Shown here in pieces: positions 1 to 7,927 of a DNA stretch of 64,000 nt (positions are counted from its first letter, which is position 1; the number at the start of each line of letters is the position of its first letter). The stretch is taken from positions 21,178 to 85,177 of the forward strand of contig CAVPPJ010000059.1 in the NCBI GenBank assembly GCA_963707065.1, read 5' to 3'. A model generated the notes under the pieces. It did no database searches. It saw only the letters and a list, made by a program, of their open reading frames with translations, and was not told the DNA's origin. Position numbers and translations under genes: made by a program. The DNA is from Palsa-506 sp963707065. GTDB lineage: Bacteria > Actinomycetota > Actinomycetes > Streptosporangiales > Streptosporangiaceae.

Positions 1-2
1 TA

Positions 3-44
3 CCCAGTCCCACCGCATCACCCAGGCCCACCGCATCCCGCTGA
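3..44 (+). CDS. Possible C-terminal tail of an upstream gene (partial)
   Basis: A frame open from the left edge ends in TGA at 42-44 and encodes PSPTASPRPTASR, a Pro/Ser/Thr-rich tail of the sort found on secreted or membrane proteins. A perfect hairpin follows within 13 bases, which fits the end of a plus-strand transcript. Thirteen codons cannot prove coding, and nothing can be said about function. Confidence 0.25.
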   Translation, partial: PSPTASPRPTASR

Positions 45-56
45 CCACCCAGATCG

Positions 57-86
57 CTGGCTGGCCGATCGCCCGCGGCCAGCCAG
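57..86. terminator. Hairpin between convergent genes, likely terminator
   Basis: Perfect 10-bp inverted repeat: CTGGCTGGCC at 57-66, a 10-nt loop, GGCCAGCCAG at 77-86. It lies 17 bp past the stop of the minus-strand hydrolase and 12 bp past a possible plus-strand stop, so it could serve both directions. There is no U-tract, as is common in actinobacteria. Confidence 0.6.
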
Positions 87-103
87 TGAGCCCGGACCAC
101 GGG

Positions 104-2257
104 TTACGGGGCGGGCATGATGGCGACGACCGGCCGGCCCTGGTAACTGCCGGACAGCGTCGCCTTGGAGTGCGGGACGTAGTCGGAGTACCGCAGCCGG
201 ACCGACGCGGCGATCCCGCCCGGGCCGGAGACGGTGATGCGGGCCCGGATCCGGCCGCTCACCTGATTCCACCGGACGGTCCCGGTGACCCGGGTGTCGG
301 ACGTCCAGCGGACCCGCCGGAGCCGGATCCCGATCCGGCTGCCGTCCCCGGTGAACCGGAAGGTGCCGCCGCGCAGGCCCCAGCCCTTGATGCCGTTCCC
401 GTAGTACCAGCGCCAGACCGCGTCCCCGACGGCGGCCACCCCGGCCGCCGCCAGCCGCCGCCCGGTCCGGCCAGCGGCGTTGCCGCGCAGCGCGGTCGCG
501 GGCGTGACCGCGCTGAGCTTCGCCGGGAACGTGCCAACCACCCGGACCTCCGGCGTCCTGGCCGCGCACGACGCGTTCATCTGCTTGAGCCTGGCCGGGT
601 TCCTGATGAACGTCTGCACCAGCCCGGATGCGCAGCCGACCGGGTCGTCCATCGCGTTGACGTGCGTGTCGTTGTGGATCAGGATCCAGCGGGCCGACGG
701 CCCCATGTCAGCCGTGGTCTGGCGGCCCTCGAACGGCGTGGTCAGCGAGTCGAGGTCACCGGACAGCACCAGCACGGGCAGGTTCCGCGGCGCATACGGC
801 GCCGGGGTGGTGATCGGCGGATCCGGGTGCGCCGGGGCGGGCCAGGTCAGGCACGCGTCGAATTCCTCCTCCGGCTCGGTCACCCACTCATGGATGGTGA
901 ACGGGGCGAACGCGCCGGCCGGCAGCGCGGCCAGCGCCCGCGCGTACGACGCGGCGCGCTGGGCCGGCGTCTGGCTGTAGCTGAACGGCTGCGGGTAGTC
1001 CAGGCACGTGGTCGCCTGGTAGAGGCCGTCGTTGAACTGCCGCACCGGCCCGGAGGTCCCGGTGTAGATGTCCTGCTCGGTCAGCCGCAGCAGCGGCACC
1101 GGATCGTGGTCGCGCAGCAGCGCCCGCGCGGCCGGGTCAAGCTCGCGGTAGACGCCGCTGTCCGAGCCCGCGTCGTTGACCATCTCGCTGAGCTTGTCGA
1201 CGGTGACACGCTCCGTCACCCTGCGGCCGAACGGCGTCCTGGTCCGGCCGGTCACCGGATGGCGGCGCAGGTACCTGGCCAGGGCACCGATCCGCGCCCA
1301 CGAACTGCCCGGTGCGGCCGAGTGGCAGGCGACGCTGCGGTCGCAGGAGATATTAAAGGCGTGCCTTGCCGTCAGAATCATGTGCGGGTAGAACGGATTC
1401 TGCTGGCTGACTGGATAGGCCGAGTCCAGTGTCACCGAGCGGAGCATCTTCGCGTACCGGGCGGTGAATGTCTGCCCGAAGAAGGTCCCGTAGGAGTCGC
1501 CGTAAAGATCGACCTTGCCGGTCTGCAGCCTGCGCAGCAGGAGCGCCACGTCGCGGGCCGCGTTCGCGGTGGTGTAGAGGTCGCTGGCCTGCACGTAGCC
1601 GCCGCCCGGCAGTTTGCGGGTGTGGTTCAGCTGCCGGCCGCACTTGCCGGTGTCGGCCGTGTAGGCGGCGATGCCGTCGGAATCCTTCCAGTCCTGCAGC
1701 TTCTTGCAGAGGAAGGCCGAGGAGTTCCCGGTGCCGCGCAGGTTGACCAGCAGCAGGTTGCGCCTGGCCAGCAGCGGCAGGAACGTGCCGCGGTAATCCG
1801 GCGCGTAGTCGGTGGTCGGGAAGCCGGGGCCGCCCTGCACGGCGAGGATCGTTCCGATCGGGTGGCCGCCGGTCGCCGGGTACCACTGGAATCCCAGCTT
1901 GATGTGGCCGGCCGCCGGGTTCCGGTAATCCAGCGGCACGTTGATCCGGGTGCACCAGGCCAGCCGCGAGACCGGGCACGGCGGGATGGTCACCGAGCCG
2001 ACCCGGATCGGCCGGCGGCGGCCAGCCGCGCCGGTGCTCGCGGACGCCAGGCGGCCGGTGCCGCCCGGCCGGACGGCGGATGCCCCGCGGGCGGCCGGCG
2101 CCGGCCGGGCGATGCCGCCCGGCCGCGCGGCGGCGCGCTGCGGCACGGCGGCGAGAGCCTGGCCTGCGGCCAGGACGGAGAGGGCGAGTGCTGCCGCGGT
2201 GGCCCCGGCGAGCAGCCGCGCCCGCGACGAAGGCTGCGATATGCGCATAGCGCACAA
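104..2257 (-). CDS. Secreted alpha/beta hydrolase, TAP-like (tripeptidyl aminopeptidase family)
   Basis: 717 residues. The N-terminus (MRISQPSSRARLLAGATAAA..., about residues 4-37) has a basic stretch, a hydrophobic core and an Ala-rich exit, a good Sec signal peptide. The mature protein has the alpha/beta-hydrolase order: oxyanion region VQGGPGFPTTDY, nucleophile elbow GDSYG (Ser), late acid in VLSGDLDSLT, and catalytic His in HNDTHVNAM. The C-terminal TAP-like domain extends further than usual, with about 140 extra residues ending in YQGRPVVAIMPAP. This family contains actinobacterial exported tri/tetrapeptidyl aminopeptidases; the substrate is unknown here. ATG codons at residues 1 and 4 are both possible starts. 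It is divergent from the sigma-factor gene across 136 bp. Confidence 0.88.
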   Translation of the reverse strand: MCAMRISQPSSRARLLAGATAAALALSVLAAGQALAAVPQRAAARPGGIARPAPAARGASAVRPGGTGRLASASTGAAGRRRPIRVGSVTIPPCPVSRLAWCTRINVPLDYRNPAAGHIKLGFQWYPATGGHPIGTILAVQGGPGFPTTDYAPDYRGTFLPLLARRNLLLVNLRGTGNSSAFLCKKLQDWKDSDGIAAYTADTGKCGRQLNHTRKLPGGGYVQASDLYTTANAARDVALLLRRLQTGKVDLYGDSYGTFFGQTFTARYAKMLRSVTLDSAYPVSQQNPFYPHMILTARHAFNISCDRSVACHSAAPGSSWARIGALARYLRRHPVTGRTRTPFGRRVTERVTVDKLSEMVNDAGSDSGVYRELDPAARALLRDHDPVPLLRLTEQDIYTGTSGPVRQFNDGLYQATTCLDYPQPFSYSQTPAQRAASYARALAALPAGAFAPFTIHEWVTEPEEEFDACLTWPAPAHPDPPITTPAPYAPRNLPVLVLSGDLDSLTTPFEGRQTTADMGPSARWILIHNDTHVNAMDDPVGCASGLVQTFIRNPARLKQMNASCAARTPEVRVVGTFPAKLSAVTPATALRGNAAGRTGRRLAAAGVAAVGDAVWRWYYGNGIKGWGLRGGTFRFTGDGSRIGIRLRRVRWTSDTRVTGTVRWNQVSGRIRARITVSGPGGIAASVRLRYSDYVPHSKATLSGSYQGRPVVAIMPAP

Positions 2258-2378
2258 GGTGTCACCCGATCACTCCCGCCGCAAGACCCGGTTCGCCGGC
2301 CCGGACGGGGGCCGGCCAGTCCGGCGGCGCTGATCACCTCAGCGCGCCGGCCTGGCGACCTCACGGCGGCGCCGCGGC

Positions 2379-2384
2379 TAGCGT
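2379..2384 (+). promoter_or_regulatory. Candidate -10 element TAGCGT of the sigma-factor gene
   Basis: TAGCGT fits the actinobacterial TANNNT -10 pattern and lies 9 bp before the GTG at 2394, so the transcript would begin within a few bases of the start codon (near-leaderless). The same hexamer recurs before the genes at 42998, 52240 and 49070 (minus). Confidence 0.4.
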
Positions 2385-2393
2385 TAACAGGAC

Positions 2394-2876
2394 GTGACAG
2401 TGAAACCGTTCGAGCAGATAGTGGACGAGCACGGGCCAGCGGTCCTGCGCGCCTGCCGGGCGATGCTGGGACCGGCCGATGCGGACGACGCGTGGTCGGA
2501 GACGTTCCTGGCGGCGCTGCGCGCTTACCCGCGGCTCAGGCCCGGCAGTAACGTGCGGGCCTGGCTCATGACCATCGCGCACCGCAAGGCGGTCGACCGG
2601 CACCGGGCCATCGCCCGGGCACCAGTCCCGGCCGGGTCGGTGCCCGAGCGGCCGGCTAGCTACGGCATCCCGGCCGAGCCCGATACGGCGCTGTGGGACG
2701 CGGTGCGAACCCTGCCCGCGAAGCAGCGGGGCGCCGTCGCCTATCACTACCTCGCCGACCTGCCCTACCTCGAGGTCGGCAAGCTCCTGGGCACCAGCGA
2801 GGCCGCCGCGCGCCGCAGCGCGGCCGACGGCATCGCTGCCCTCCGCAACATCTACCAGCCGGAGGCATCCGCATGA
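2394..2876 (+). CDS. ECF-type RNA polymerase sigma factor
   Basis: 160 residues. Region 2 spans about residues 5-70 (FEQIVDEHGPAVLRACRAML, then DAWSETFLAAL and NVRAWLMTIAHRKAVD), with a short linker. Region 4 spans about 100-155, with the helix-turn-helix around YLEVGKLLGTSEAAARR. The length is typical of group 4 sigma factors. GTG at 2394 is used as start; a second GTG at 2400 is equally possible. No anti-sigma gene is adjacent. The stop overlaps the ogt start (ATGA), so the pair is probably translationally coupled, suggesting an alkylation- or stress-linked regulon; the inducing signal is not visible. Confidence 0.85.
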   Translation: MTVKPFEQIVDEHGPAVLRACRAMLGPADADDAWSETFLAALRAYPRLRPGSNVRAWLMTIAHRKAVDRHRAIARAPVPAGSVPERPASYGIPAEPDTALWDAVRTLPAKQRGAVAYHYLADLPYLEVGKLLGTSEAAARRSAADGIAALRNIYQPEASA

Positions 2877-3484
2877 TGACCACAGAACCCGACGCCGCCT
2901 TCCTGTCGTCCCTGGCAACGACCGACGAGCCGGGCTACGCCCGGCTGCGGGCCCGGCTGGCCGATCAGGCCCAGCAGGCCGGAATCCTTGATGTCGCTTA
3001 CCGCACGATCGGCACCCCGGTCGGCGAGCTGCTGCTCGCCGCGACCGAGCGCGGCCTGGTCCGGGTGGCCTACCCAGCCGAGGACCACGACGCGGTGCTG
3101 TCCGCGCTGGCCGGCCAGGTCAGCCCGCGGGTGCTGCGCGCTCCCGCGCGCCTGGACGCTGTTGCGCGCGAGCTCGATGAGTACTTCACCGGGGCCCGGC
3201 GGGCCTTCGGGGTGAGCCTCGACCTGCAACTGGCGCACGGGTTCCGCCGTGTTGTCCTTGAGCACCTGCGCGAGATCGGCTACGGAACGACGGCCAGCTA
3301 CGGCACCGTGGCCGCGGCGTCGGGCAGCCCGGCGGCGGTGCGCGCGGTCGGCACCGCGTGCGCGCGGAATCCGCTGCCGGTCGTCATCCCCTGCCATCGC
3401 GTGGTGCGCGGCGACGGCTCCATCGGCCAGTACGTCGGCGGCACCGACGCCAAGAGGGCGCTGCTGGACCTGGAGGCGGCCTGA
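2873..3484 (+). CDS. ogt: Methylated-DNA--[protein]-cysteine S-methyltransferase
   Basis: 203 residues. Suicide repair enzyme that moves the alkyl group from O6-alkylguanine to its own cysteine. The active-site motif PCHRV lies near residue 175, preceded by the DNA-binding helix region TASYGTVAAASGSPAAVRAV and the Asn hinge in CARNPLPVVIPCHRV. There is no N-terminal Ada Zn domain (the first 40 residues lack the Cys cluster), so it is of Ogt type. The ATG overlaps the stop of the ECF sigma gene. The stop at 3484 falls at the edge of a 21-bp tandem repeat. Confidence 0.92.
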   Translation: MMTTEPDAAFLSSLATTDEPGYARLRARLADQAQQAGILDVAYRTIGTPVGELLLAATERGLVRVAYPAEDHDAVLSALAGQVSPRVLRAPARLDAVARELDEYFTGARRAFGVSLDLQLAHGFRRVVLEHLREIGYGTTASYGTVAAASGSPAAVRAVGTACARNPLPVVIPCHRVVRGDGSIGQYVGGTDAKRALLDLEAA

Positions 3485-3489
3485 CCGCG

Positions 3490-3556
3490 GACGGCTCAGC
3501 TCACCGCGCGGACGGCTCAGCTCACCGCGCGGACCGCTCAGCTCACCGCGCGGACG
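3490..3556. repeat. 21-bp tandem repeat over a gene 3' end, three full units plus a partial
   Basis: Units begin at 3490, 3511, 3532 and (partial) 3553 with an exact 21-bp period; the shared core is GACGGCTCAGCTCACCGCGC with one substitution in the third unit. Read on the minus strand, each unit encodes A-V-R-A-V-S-stop, so the terminal codons and stop of the PEP-mutase-family gene (stop at 3538-3540) are repeated in frame downstream. Confidence 0.9.
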
Positions 3557-4311
3557 GTGGACGGCGGGGCGCCGCCGGCCAGCAGCGCGGTGCCGGCGTC
3601 GGCCAGCGCGGTGAGCGCGATGCGCTGCGACCACGGGCCGAACGAGATCCTGGCGACGCCGAGATCCGCAAGATCGCGCTGCGGCAGCGAGCCGGGCACC
3701 CAGATAACGCTGACCTTCCGCTCGCCGATGCCCTCGACCAGGGCACCGACCGTGGCGGCGTCGAGCCGGCCCGGCACGAAGACGCAGCTCGCCCCGGCGC
3801 CGGTGAAGGCCCGGCCGCGCTCGATCGCGTCGGCGAGCACCGACGCCGGGTCCCGGTCGGCTGCCAGCAGGTAGGCGTCGGTGCGCGCGTTCAGCACGAA
3901 CGGCACTCCCTCCGCCTCCCCGGCCCGGACTGCCGCCTCGACGGCGGCGACAGCGTCGCCCAGCGGCCGCATCTGGTCCTCGATGTTGGCGCCGACGACC
4001 CCGGCGCCGATCGCGCGGCGCACGGTGGTGCCCGCGTCGCCATAGCCAGCCTCCAGATCGGCCGTGACCGGCAGGTCGACCGCCGCCGCGATCCGGCCGA
4101 TCGCGGTGATCATCTCGTCCAGCGGGATCTGCTCGCCGTCGGGATATCCGTGCGAGGCGGCGATGGAGTGACTGGCGGTGGCTATCGCCCGGCACCCCGG
4201 CAGGCCGGCCACGATCGTGGCGCTGATGACATCCCAGGCATTGACCAGGACGAGCAGTTCAGGGTCGAGATGGAGCCGGAGAAGTTCGGCGGCCTTGTCA
4301 GGGAGCGTCAT
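3538..4311 (-). CDS. Isocitrate lyase/PEP mutase superfamily protein
   Basis: 257 residues with the TIM-barrel signatures of the superfamily: VLVNAWDVISATIV near the N-terminus, an acidic metal-binding stretch VTADLEAGYG, NIEDQ, NARTDAYL, and VPGRLDAATV. Characterised members include PEP mutase, oxaloacetate hydrolase-type lyases and methylisocitrate lyase. The KKCGH loop of true isocitrate lyases is absent, so a small C-C or P-C bond lyase is likelier; the substrate cannot be named. A paralogue lies at 7924-8730. It is convergent with ogt, and its 3' end is tandemly repeated. Confidence 0.82.
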   Translation of the reverse strand: MTLPDKAAELLRLHLDPELLVLVNAWDVISATIVAGLPGCRAIATASHSIAASHGYPDGEQIPLDEMITAIGRIAAAVDLPVTADLEAGYGDAGTTVRRAIGAGVVGANIEDQMRPLGDAVAAVEAAVRAGEAEGVPFVLNARTDAYLLAADRDPASVLADAIERGRAFTGAGASCVFVPGRLDAATVGALVEGIGERKVSVIWVPGSLPQRDLADLGVARISFGPWSQRIALTALADAGTALLAGGAPPSTVRAVS

Positions 4312-4400
4312 ATCCGGACCCTACCGCCGGCCCCGGAGCGGGTCCGGTCAGCGGGCGGCCGGACGGGTGCAGGAGGATGGCTATCGGAATGGGAGGCCGC

Positions 4401-5168
4401 ATGGTCGAGCTGAAGTCCGCCGGAGAAATCGCCGCGATGCGCGAGGCGGGGCGAGCGGTCGCGGCCGTCCTCGCCGCCGTGCAGGCGCAGGCGGCAGCCG
4501 GGGTCACGCTGCGGTCGCTGGATGCGCTGGCGCGATCCGTGCTGGCCGAGCATGGGGCGAAGTCGACCTTCCTCGGTTACCAGCCGGGGTTCGCCCCTAT
4601 CGCGTTCCCCGCCGTGATCTGCTCTTCCGTCAACGACGCCGCGCTGCACGGCATCCCGGATGACACCCGGCTCGCCGATGGTGACCTGGTCAGCATCGAC
4701 TGCGGGGCCGAGATCGACGGCTGGACCGGCGATGCGGCGGTTACGTTCACCGTCGGCACGCCGCGCCGCGCCGACACCCGGCTGGCCGAAACGACCCGCC
4801 GTGCCCTGCAGGCCGGCATCGCGGCCGCTAAGCCCGGCGGCCGGCTCGGCGACATCTCGCACGCCATCGGCGAGGTCGGCCGCAAGGGCCGCTACGGGAT
4901 CAACACCGACTTCGGCGGTCACGGGATCGGGCGGCGCATGCACGAGGATCCGTCGGTGCCCAACGACGGCCGGGCAAAACGGGGCATGCCGCTGCGGCCC
5001 GGGCTGGTGCTCGCCATCGAGCCGTGGTTCATGGCCGGCGGCCGTAATGGCTACCGGATCGACGACGACGGCTGGACGCTGCGCAGCGCGGACGGCAGCC
5101 GCGCCGCGCACTTCGAGCACACGGTCGCCATCACCGCCGGCGGCCCGCAGGTCCTGACTCTCCCCTGA
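4401..5168 (+). CDS. map: Methionine aminopeptidase, type I
   Basis: 255 residues; removes the initiator Met from nascent proteins. The five metal ligands are recognisable: two Asp in VSIDCGAEIDGWTGDAAVTF, His in GGHGIGRRMHEDP, Glu in AIEPWF and Glu in HFEHTVAI. There is no N-terminal SH3-binding extension, so it is a short type. ATG 4401 is chosen because MVELKSAGEIAAMREAG matches the family start and GGGAGG lies 4 nt upstream; in-frame ATGs at 4377 and 4389 are alternatives (AGGAGG directly abuts 4377). It lies outside the usual secY/infA locus, so it may be a second copy. Confidence 0.9.
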   Translation: MVELKSAGEIAAMREAGRAVAAVLAAVQAQAAAGVTLRSLDALARSVLAEHGAKSTFLGYQPGFAPIAFPAVICSSVNDAALHGIPDDTRLADGDLVSIDCGAEIDGWTGDAAVTFTVGTPRRADTRLAETTRRALQAGIAAAKPGGRLGDISHAIGEVGRKGRYGINTDFGGHGIGRRMHEDPSVPNDGRAKRGMPLRPGLVLAIEPWFMAGGRNGYRIDDDGWTLRSADGSRAAHFEHTVAITAGGPQVLTLP

Positions 5169-5199
5169 TTAGCCGATCAGCGCCGCGGCCGGAAGGAGC

Positions 5200-5804
5200 A
5201 TGATGCCGAGCCGATATCTCTACCTGGTCAGACACGGCGAGGCCGATGATGACGGCGCTCTCACCCCGGCCGCCGGCAGCAGGCGAGCGCAGCCGGGGAA
5301 CGGCTGCGTTATGTCCGCTTCTCGGCCATCCGGCACAGCCCGATGCAGCGCGCGGAGGAAACGGCCGACCTGATCGCGGACTGCCTGCCGGGCGTCCCCG
5401 TCGGCGCGTCCGGGCTGCTCGGCGACTACCTGCCGCCGGTTTCCGGCCAGCCGGACCTGCCGCCGCCCTACGCCGGGTTGCTGAGCAGCTACTCCCCGGA
5501 CGAGCGGTCCGAGGGCGCGGAACTGGCCAGCGCCGCCATCGAGCGTTACGCCCGGCCCGGCGGGCGGGATGACAGCGAGCTGATCGTCACGCATAACTTC
5601 CTGATCGGCTGGTTCGTCCGGCACGCCCTGGATGCGCCGGACTGGCGATGGATGGGCCTGAACCAGTGCAACGGCGGCATCACCGTGATCCTGTACCGGA
5701 CCGGCATGCCTGCCTCGCTGGTCAGCTTCAACGACATCGGCCATCTGCCGGCCGCGCTGCGCTGGACCGGGTTCCCGGCCGAGATAGTCCCGCCGCCGCG
5801 CTGA
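5200..5804 (+). pseudogene. Histidine phosphatase family protein, frameshifted
   Basis: The start is ATGATG at 5200/5203 after a good GGAAGGAG Shine-Dalgarno. It encodes RYLYLVRHGEADDDG with the RHG catalytic signature of the phosphoglycerate mutase/histidine phosphatase superfamily. That frame stops at 5371-5373. The continuation (IRHSPMQRAEETADLIAD..., with second catalytic His in LIVTHNFLIGWFVRHAL) is in the next frame and ends at 5804. The frames join if one G is restored in the CCGGCCGCCGGC tract at about 5266-5274. This is either a 1-bp deletion or an assembly error. The restored protein would be about 201 residues, normal for the family. Confidence 0.85.
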
Positions 5805-5806
5805 GC

Positions 5807-5827
5807 ACCCGGCCTGCGATGCCGGGT
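5807..5827. terminator. Hairpin between convergent genes
   Basis: ACCCGGC at 5807-5813, a 7-nt loop, GCCGGGT at 5821-5827. It sits just past the histidine phosphatase stop and faces the ArsR gene. A 12-bp direct repeat (TGCCGGGTTAGC at 5820 and 5847) overlaps it and includes the ArsR stop codon. Confidence 0.45.
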
Positions 5828-5853
5828 TAGCCCGGCCGGCCGGCGGTGCCGGG

Positions 5854-6621
5854 TTAGCTGCGGAGTCCGTGCTGGCCGGCCGCGGGCGCCCAGCAGGGAT
5901 GCGGCCCGAACGCGGCGGCCAGCGCTTCCTGGCCCGCCCTGGTCAGCCGGACCGCCCGCGGTGTCCGGCGGCGGGCCAGCCAGTCGCGGTCAAGCAGGCA
6001 GCTGAGCAGCGCCGCGCCGGTCGCGCCGGCCAGGTGCGGCCGGCGCTCAGACCAGTCCAGGCAGTTGCGCAGCCGCGGCCGCCGGCTACTCGCGGGCCGG
6101 ATGTCACTGACGCCCAGCAGGGCAAGCGCGGCCGGCGCCGCCGGGGCCAGCTCAGGCGTGCCGTCGTGGTCCGTGATCAGCAGGTCGTGCAGCGCGACGG
6201 CAAGGCTGCCCGCGAGGTGGTCATAGCAGGTACGGGCGAACCTGAGCTCGGACGGCGTGCGGCTGGCCGCCTGCAGCGCATCGCTCCCGGCCCCGGCCGG
6301 CTGACCGGCAGCCCGGCCGGCCGGGCTGTCCGGTGCGCTGGCCGAGCCGGGGACAGGCAGCGCCTGCATCGTCTCCAGCAGCCCGGCCACCTCCGGGCCG
6401 GCCAGCCGGTAGTAACGGTGCCGGCCCTGCGCCTGGGCCTGGACGAGCCCGGCGTGATGCAGCCGGCCCAGGTGCTCGCTGGCCGTGGACAGCGCGACGT
6501 GGCTGGCGCGGGCGAGTTCACCGACGGTGCTCGCCCGGCCATCCAGCAGCAGGGTCAGTAGCTGCGCCCTGGTCGGGTCGCCGACCAGGGCGCCGACTTC
6601 GGCAATGCGGGATCCGTTCAC
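5854..6621 (-). CDS. ArsR-family transcriptional regulator
   Basis: 255 residues from GTG 6621 (VNGSRIAEVGALVGDPTR). A winged helix-turn-helix occupies about residues 5-85: DPTRAQLLTLLLDG, then ASTVGELARASHVALSTASEHLGRL, and the wing QAQGRHRYYRLAG. The C-terminal part (about 150-255) is a conserved extension without visible metal-binding Cys, so it probably senses something other than thiol metals. It is divergent from the P450-like gene with a palindrome midway, suggesting autoregulation and control of the P450/PEP-mutase operon. Confidence 0.87.
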   Translation of the reverse strand: MNGSRIAEVGALVGDPTRAQLLTLLLDGRASTVGELARASHVALSTASEHLGRLHHAGLVQAQAQGRHRYYRLAGPEVAGLLETMQALPVPGSASAPDSPAGRAAGQPAGAGSDALQAASRTPSELRFARTCYDHLAGSLAVALHDLLITDHDGTPELAPAAPAALALLGVSDIRPASSRRPRLRNCLDWSERRPHLAGATGAALLSCLLDRDWLARRRTPRAVRLTRAGQEALAAAFGPHPCWAPAAGQHGLRS

Positions 6622-6645
6622 CTGCCCACTGTAGGCCGGTGATGG

Positions 6646-6661
6646 TTCGGCACGCGCCGAA
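6646..6661. promoter_or_regulatory. Candidate ArsR operator between divergent genes
   Basis: Perfect palindrome TTCGGC-acgc-GCCGAA, placed about 25 bp from the ArsR GTG (6621) and 25 bp from the P450 ATG (6686). Two CGTTGGC direct repeats follow at about 6663 and 6675. The symmetric position suits a repressor controlling both directions. Confidence 0.5.
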
Positions 6662-6685
6662 GCGTTGGCGCCTACGTTGGCTGGC

Positions 6686-7927
6686 ATGAAAGCGCGACTA
6701 CGCACCGGGCCTGCCCTAGCCCGGCTCGCGACAAGCACCGCGGACATCAGCCGCTACGCGCCGCTCCGCTACCAGCCCGTGCACGAGACCGCCGAGGGAT
6801 GGGTGGTGGCCAGGCCCGATGACGTCGCCGTCGCGCTGTCGTCGGCGGCGCTCACCGTCGGCCCGGCAGGCGAGCCGTCCGGGGCTGCTGCCCGGCTGCA
6901 GGCGCAGATGGCCAGGTTCACCGACGGGGCCGCCCACCAGCGCCGCCGTGCGCTGATCCAGGAACTGCTACCGGACGCGGCCCGCCTCGAGCGGGACGCC
7001 TGGTCGATGACGTCGGCCGGGCTGGCCGGCCGCCGGGGACGGCGGGATGCCATGGAGCTGGCCCGGCGGGTCCCGTGCGCCGTGCTTGCGGCGTCACTCG
7101 GCGTCGCGTCGCAGGGAATTGGCGTCGCGTCGCAGGGTTGGCGTCACACCGCAGACGGCCAGCGTCACACCGCGAGAGCGGCCAGCGTCACACCGGGAGC
7201 GGCCAGCGTCACACCGGGAGCGGCCTGCGGGGTAGCGGACCTGACCGGCAAGCTCTGCGCCGTGCTCGCGCCCCGCTCCGAGGCCGGGCTGGCCAGCGGT
7301 AACGCGCTGGCCAGCGAAGGCGATGCCGCTGCCACCGCGCTGCTGGCCGAGCTGGCGGCTCCGGGACGGCTACCCGGAGCAGGAGCGGCGAACGGGGCAA
7401 CTGAGGCGAACAGGGCAAGCGAGGCCAACGGGTCTGCTGGCGTGACCGGCGGACCTGAGGCGGGCGGATCCCGTGGCGAGGAGCGGGCTGTCGCGGCGGT
7501 GAGCATCCTGTTCCAGGCCCGTGACGCGACCGCCGGGCTGATCGGGCTGGCGCTATGCGCCGCCGCGGGCCATCCGCAGCTCACAGCGGCTGACCTGGTC
7601 AGGCTGGCGGAGCGCGGCGACCCGCCCGTGCAATGCACTCGCCGCGTGGCCGCCAGGCCGGTCACTATCGGCGGCGTCACCATCCCGGCCGGAGCACTGG
7701 TCTGGGTACTGCTGGCAACCGCGGACCGGGGTGATCCGTGGCCGCCCGCGACCTTCGGCGGCGGCCCGCATGCCTGCCCGGCCAGGCTGGCGGCCACCGC
7801 GCTGGCCCGTGGCGTCGTCGGTGCGATACTCGGCGGCGGCTGGCGGCCGGTGCCCGGGCAGCCGGTCAGCTACGAGTCGAGGCCCAATCTGCGGATTCCC
7901 GTCTCGGTACTGTTGGAGCGATCATGA
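6686..7927 (+). CDS. Cytochrome P450-like protein, degenerate
   Basis: 413 residues from ATG 6686. P450 landmarks: an I-helix-like ILFQARDATAGLIGLAL, the TRRVAARPVTIGGVTIPAG strand region, and the heme loop FGGGPHACPARLA with the axial Cys. The usual K-helix ExxR cannot be found; the stretch before TRRVA is shortened to VRLAERGDPPVQC. The segment around residues 138-185 is low-complexity sequence encoded by DNA repeats, where the family normally has the E-F helices. Heme binding is plausible but normal monooxygenase activity is doubtful. The stop overlaps the next start (ATGA), so it is coupled to the PEP-mutase-family gene. Confidence 0.75.
   Translation: MKARLRTGPALARLATSTADISRYAPLRYQPVHETAEGWVVARPDDVAVALSSAALTVGPAGEPSGAAARLQAQMARFTDGAAHQRRRALIQELLPDAARLERDAWSMTSAGLAGRRGRRDAMELARRVPCAVLAASLGVASQGIGVASQGWRHTADGQRHTARAASVTPGAASVTPGAACGVADLTGKLCAVLAPRSEAGLASGNALASEGDAAATALLAELAAPGRLPGAGAANGATEANRASEANGSAGVTGGPEAGGSRGEERAVAAVSILFQARDATAGLIGLALCAAAGHPQLTAADLVRLAERGDPPVQCTRRVAARPVTIGGVTIPAGALVWVLLATADRGDPWPPATFGGGPHACPARLAATALARGVVGAILGGGWRPVPGQPVSYESRPNLRIPVSVLLERS
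7099..7234 (+). repeat. Short repeats inside the P450-like gene
   Basis: GGCGTCGCGTCGCAGGG occurs twice (7099 and about 7121), followed by four GCGTCACACCG cores between 7140 and 7220, the last two in exact 21-bp units (from about 7192). All units keep the reading frame and encode GVASQG and AASVTPG repeats. Confidence 0.8.

Noticed and set aside
86..2551. An 821-codon plus-strand frame opposite the hydrolase gene
   Set aside because: It is the antisense of a convincing secreted hydrolase; the Arg/Pro/Gly/Ala-rich translation has no domain, which is typical of antisense frames in GC-rich genomes. The same applies to frames at 2852-4195 (-), 11470-13611 (+), 29850-31721 (+) and 53108-54319 (-).
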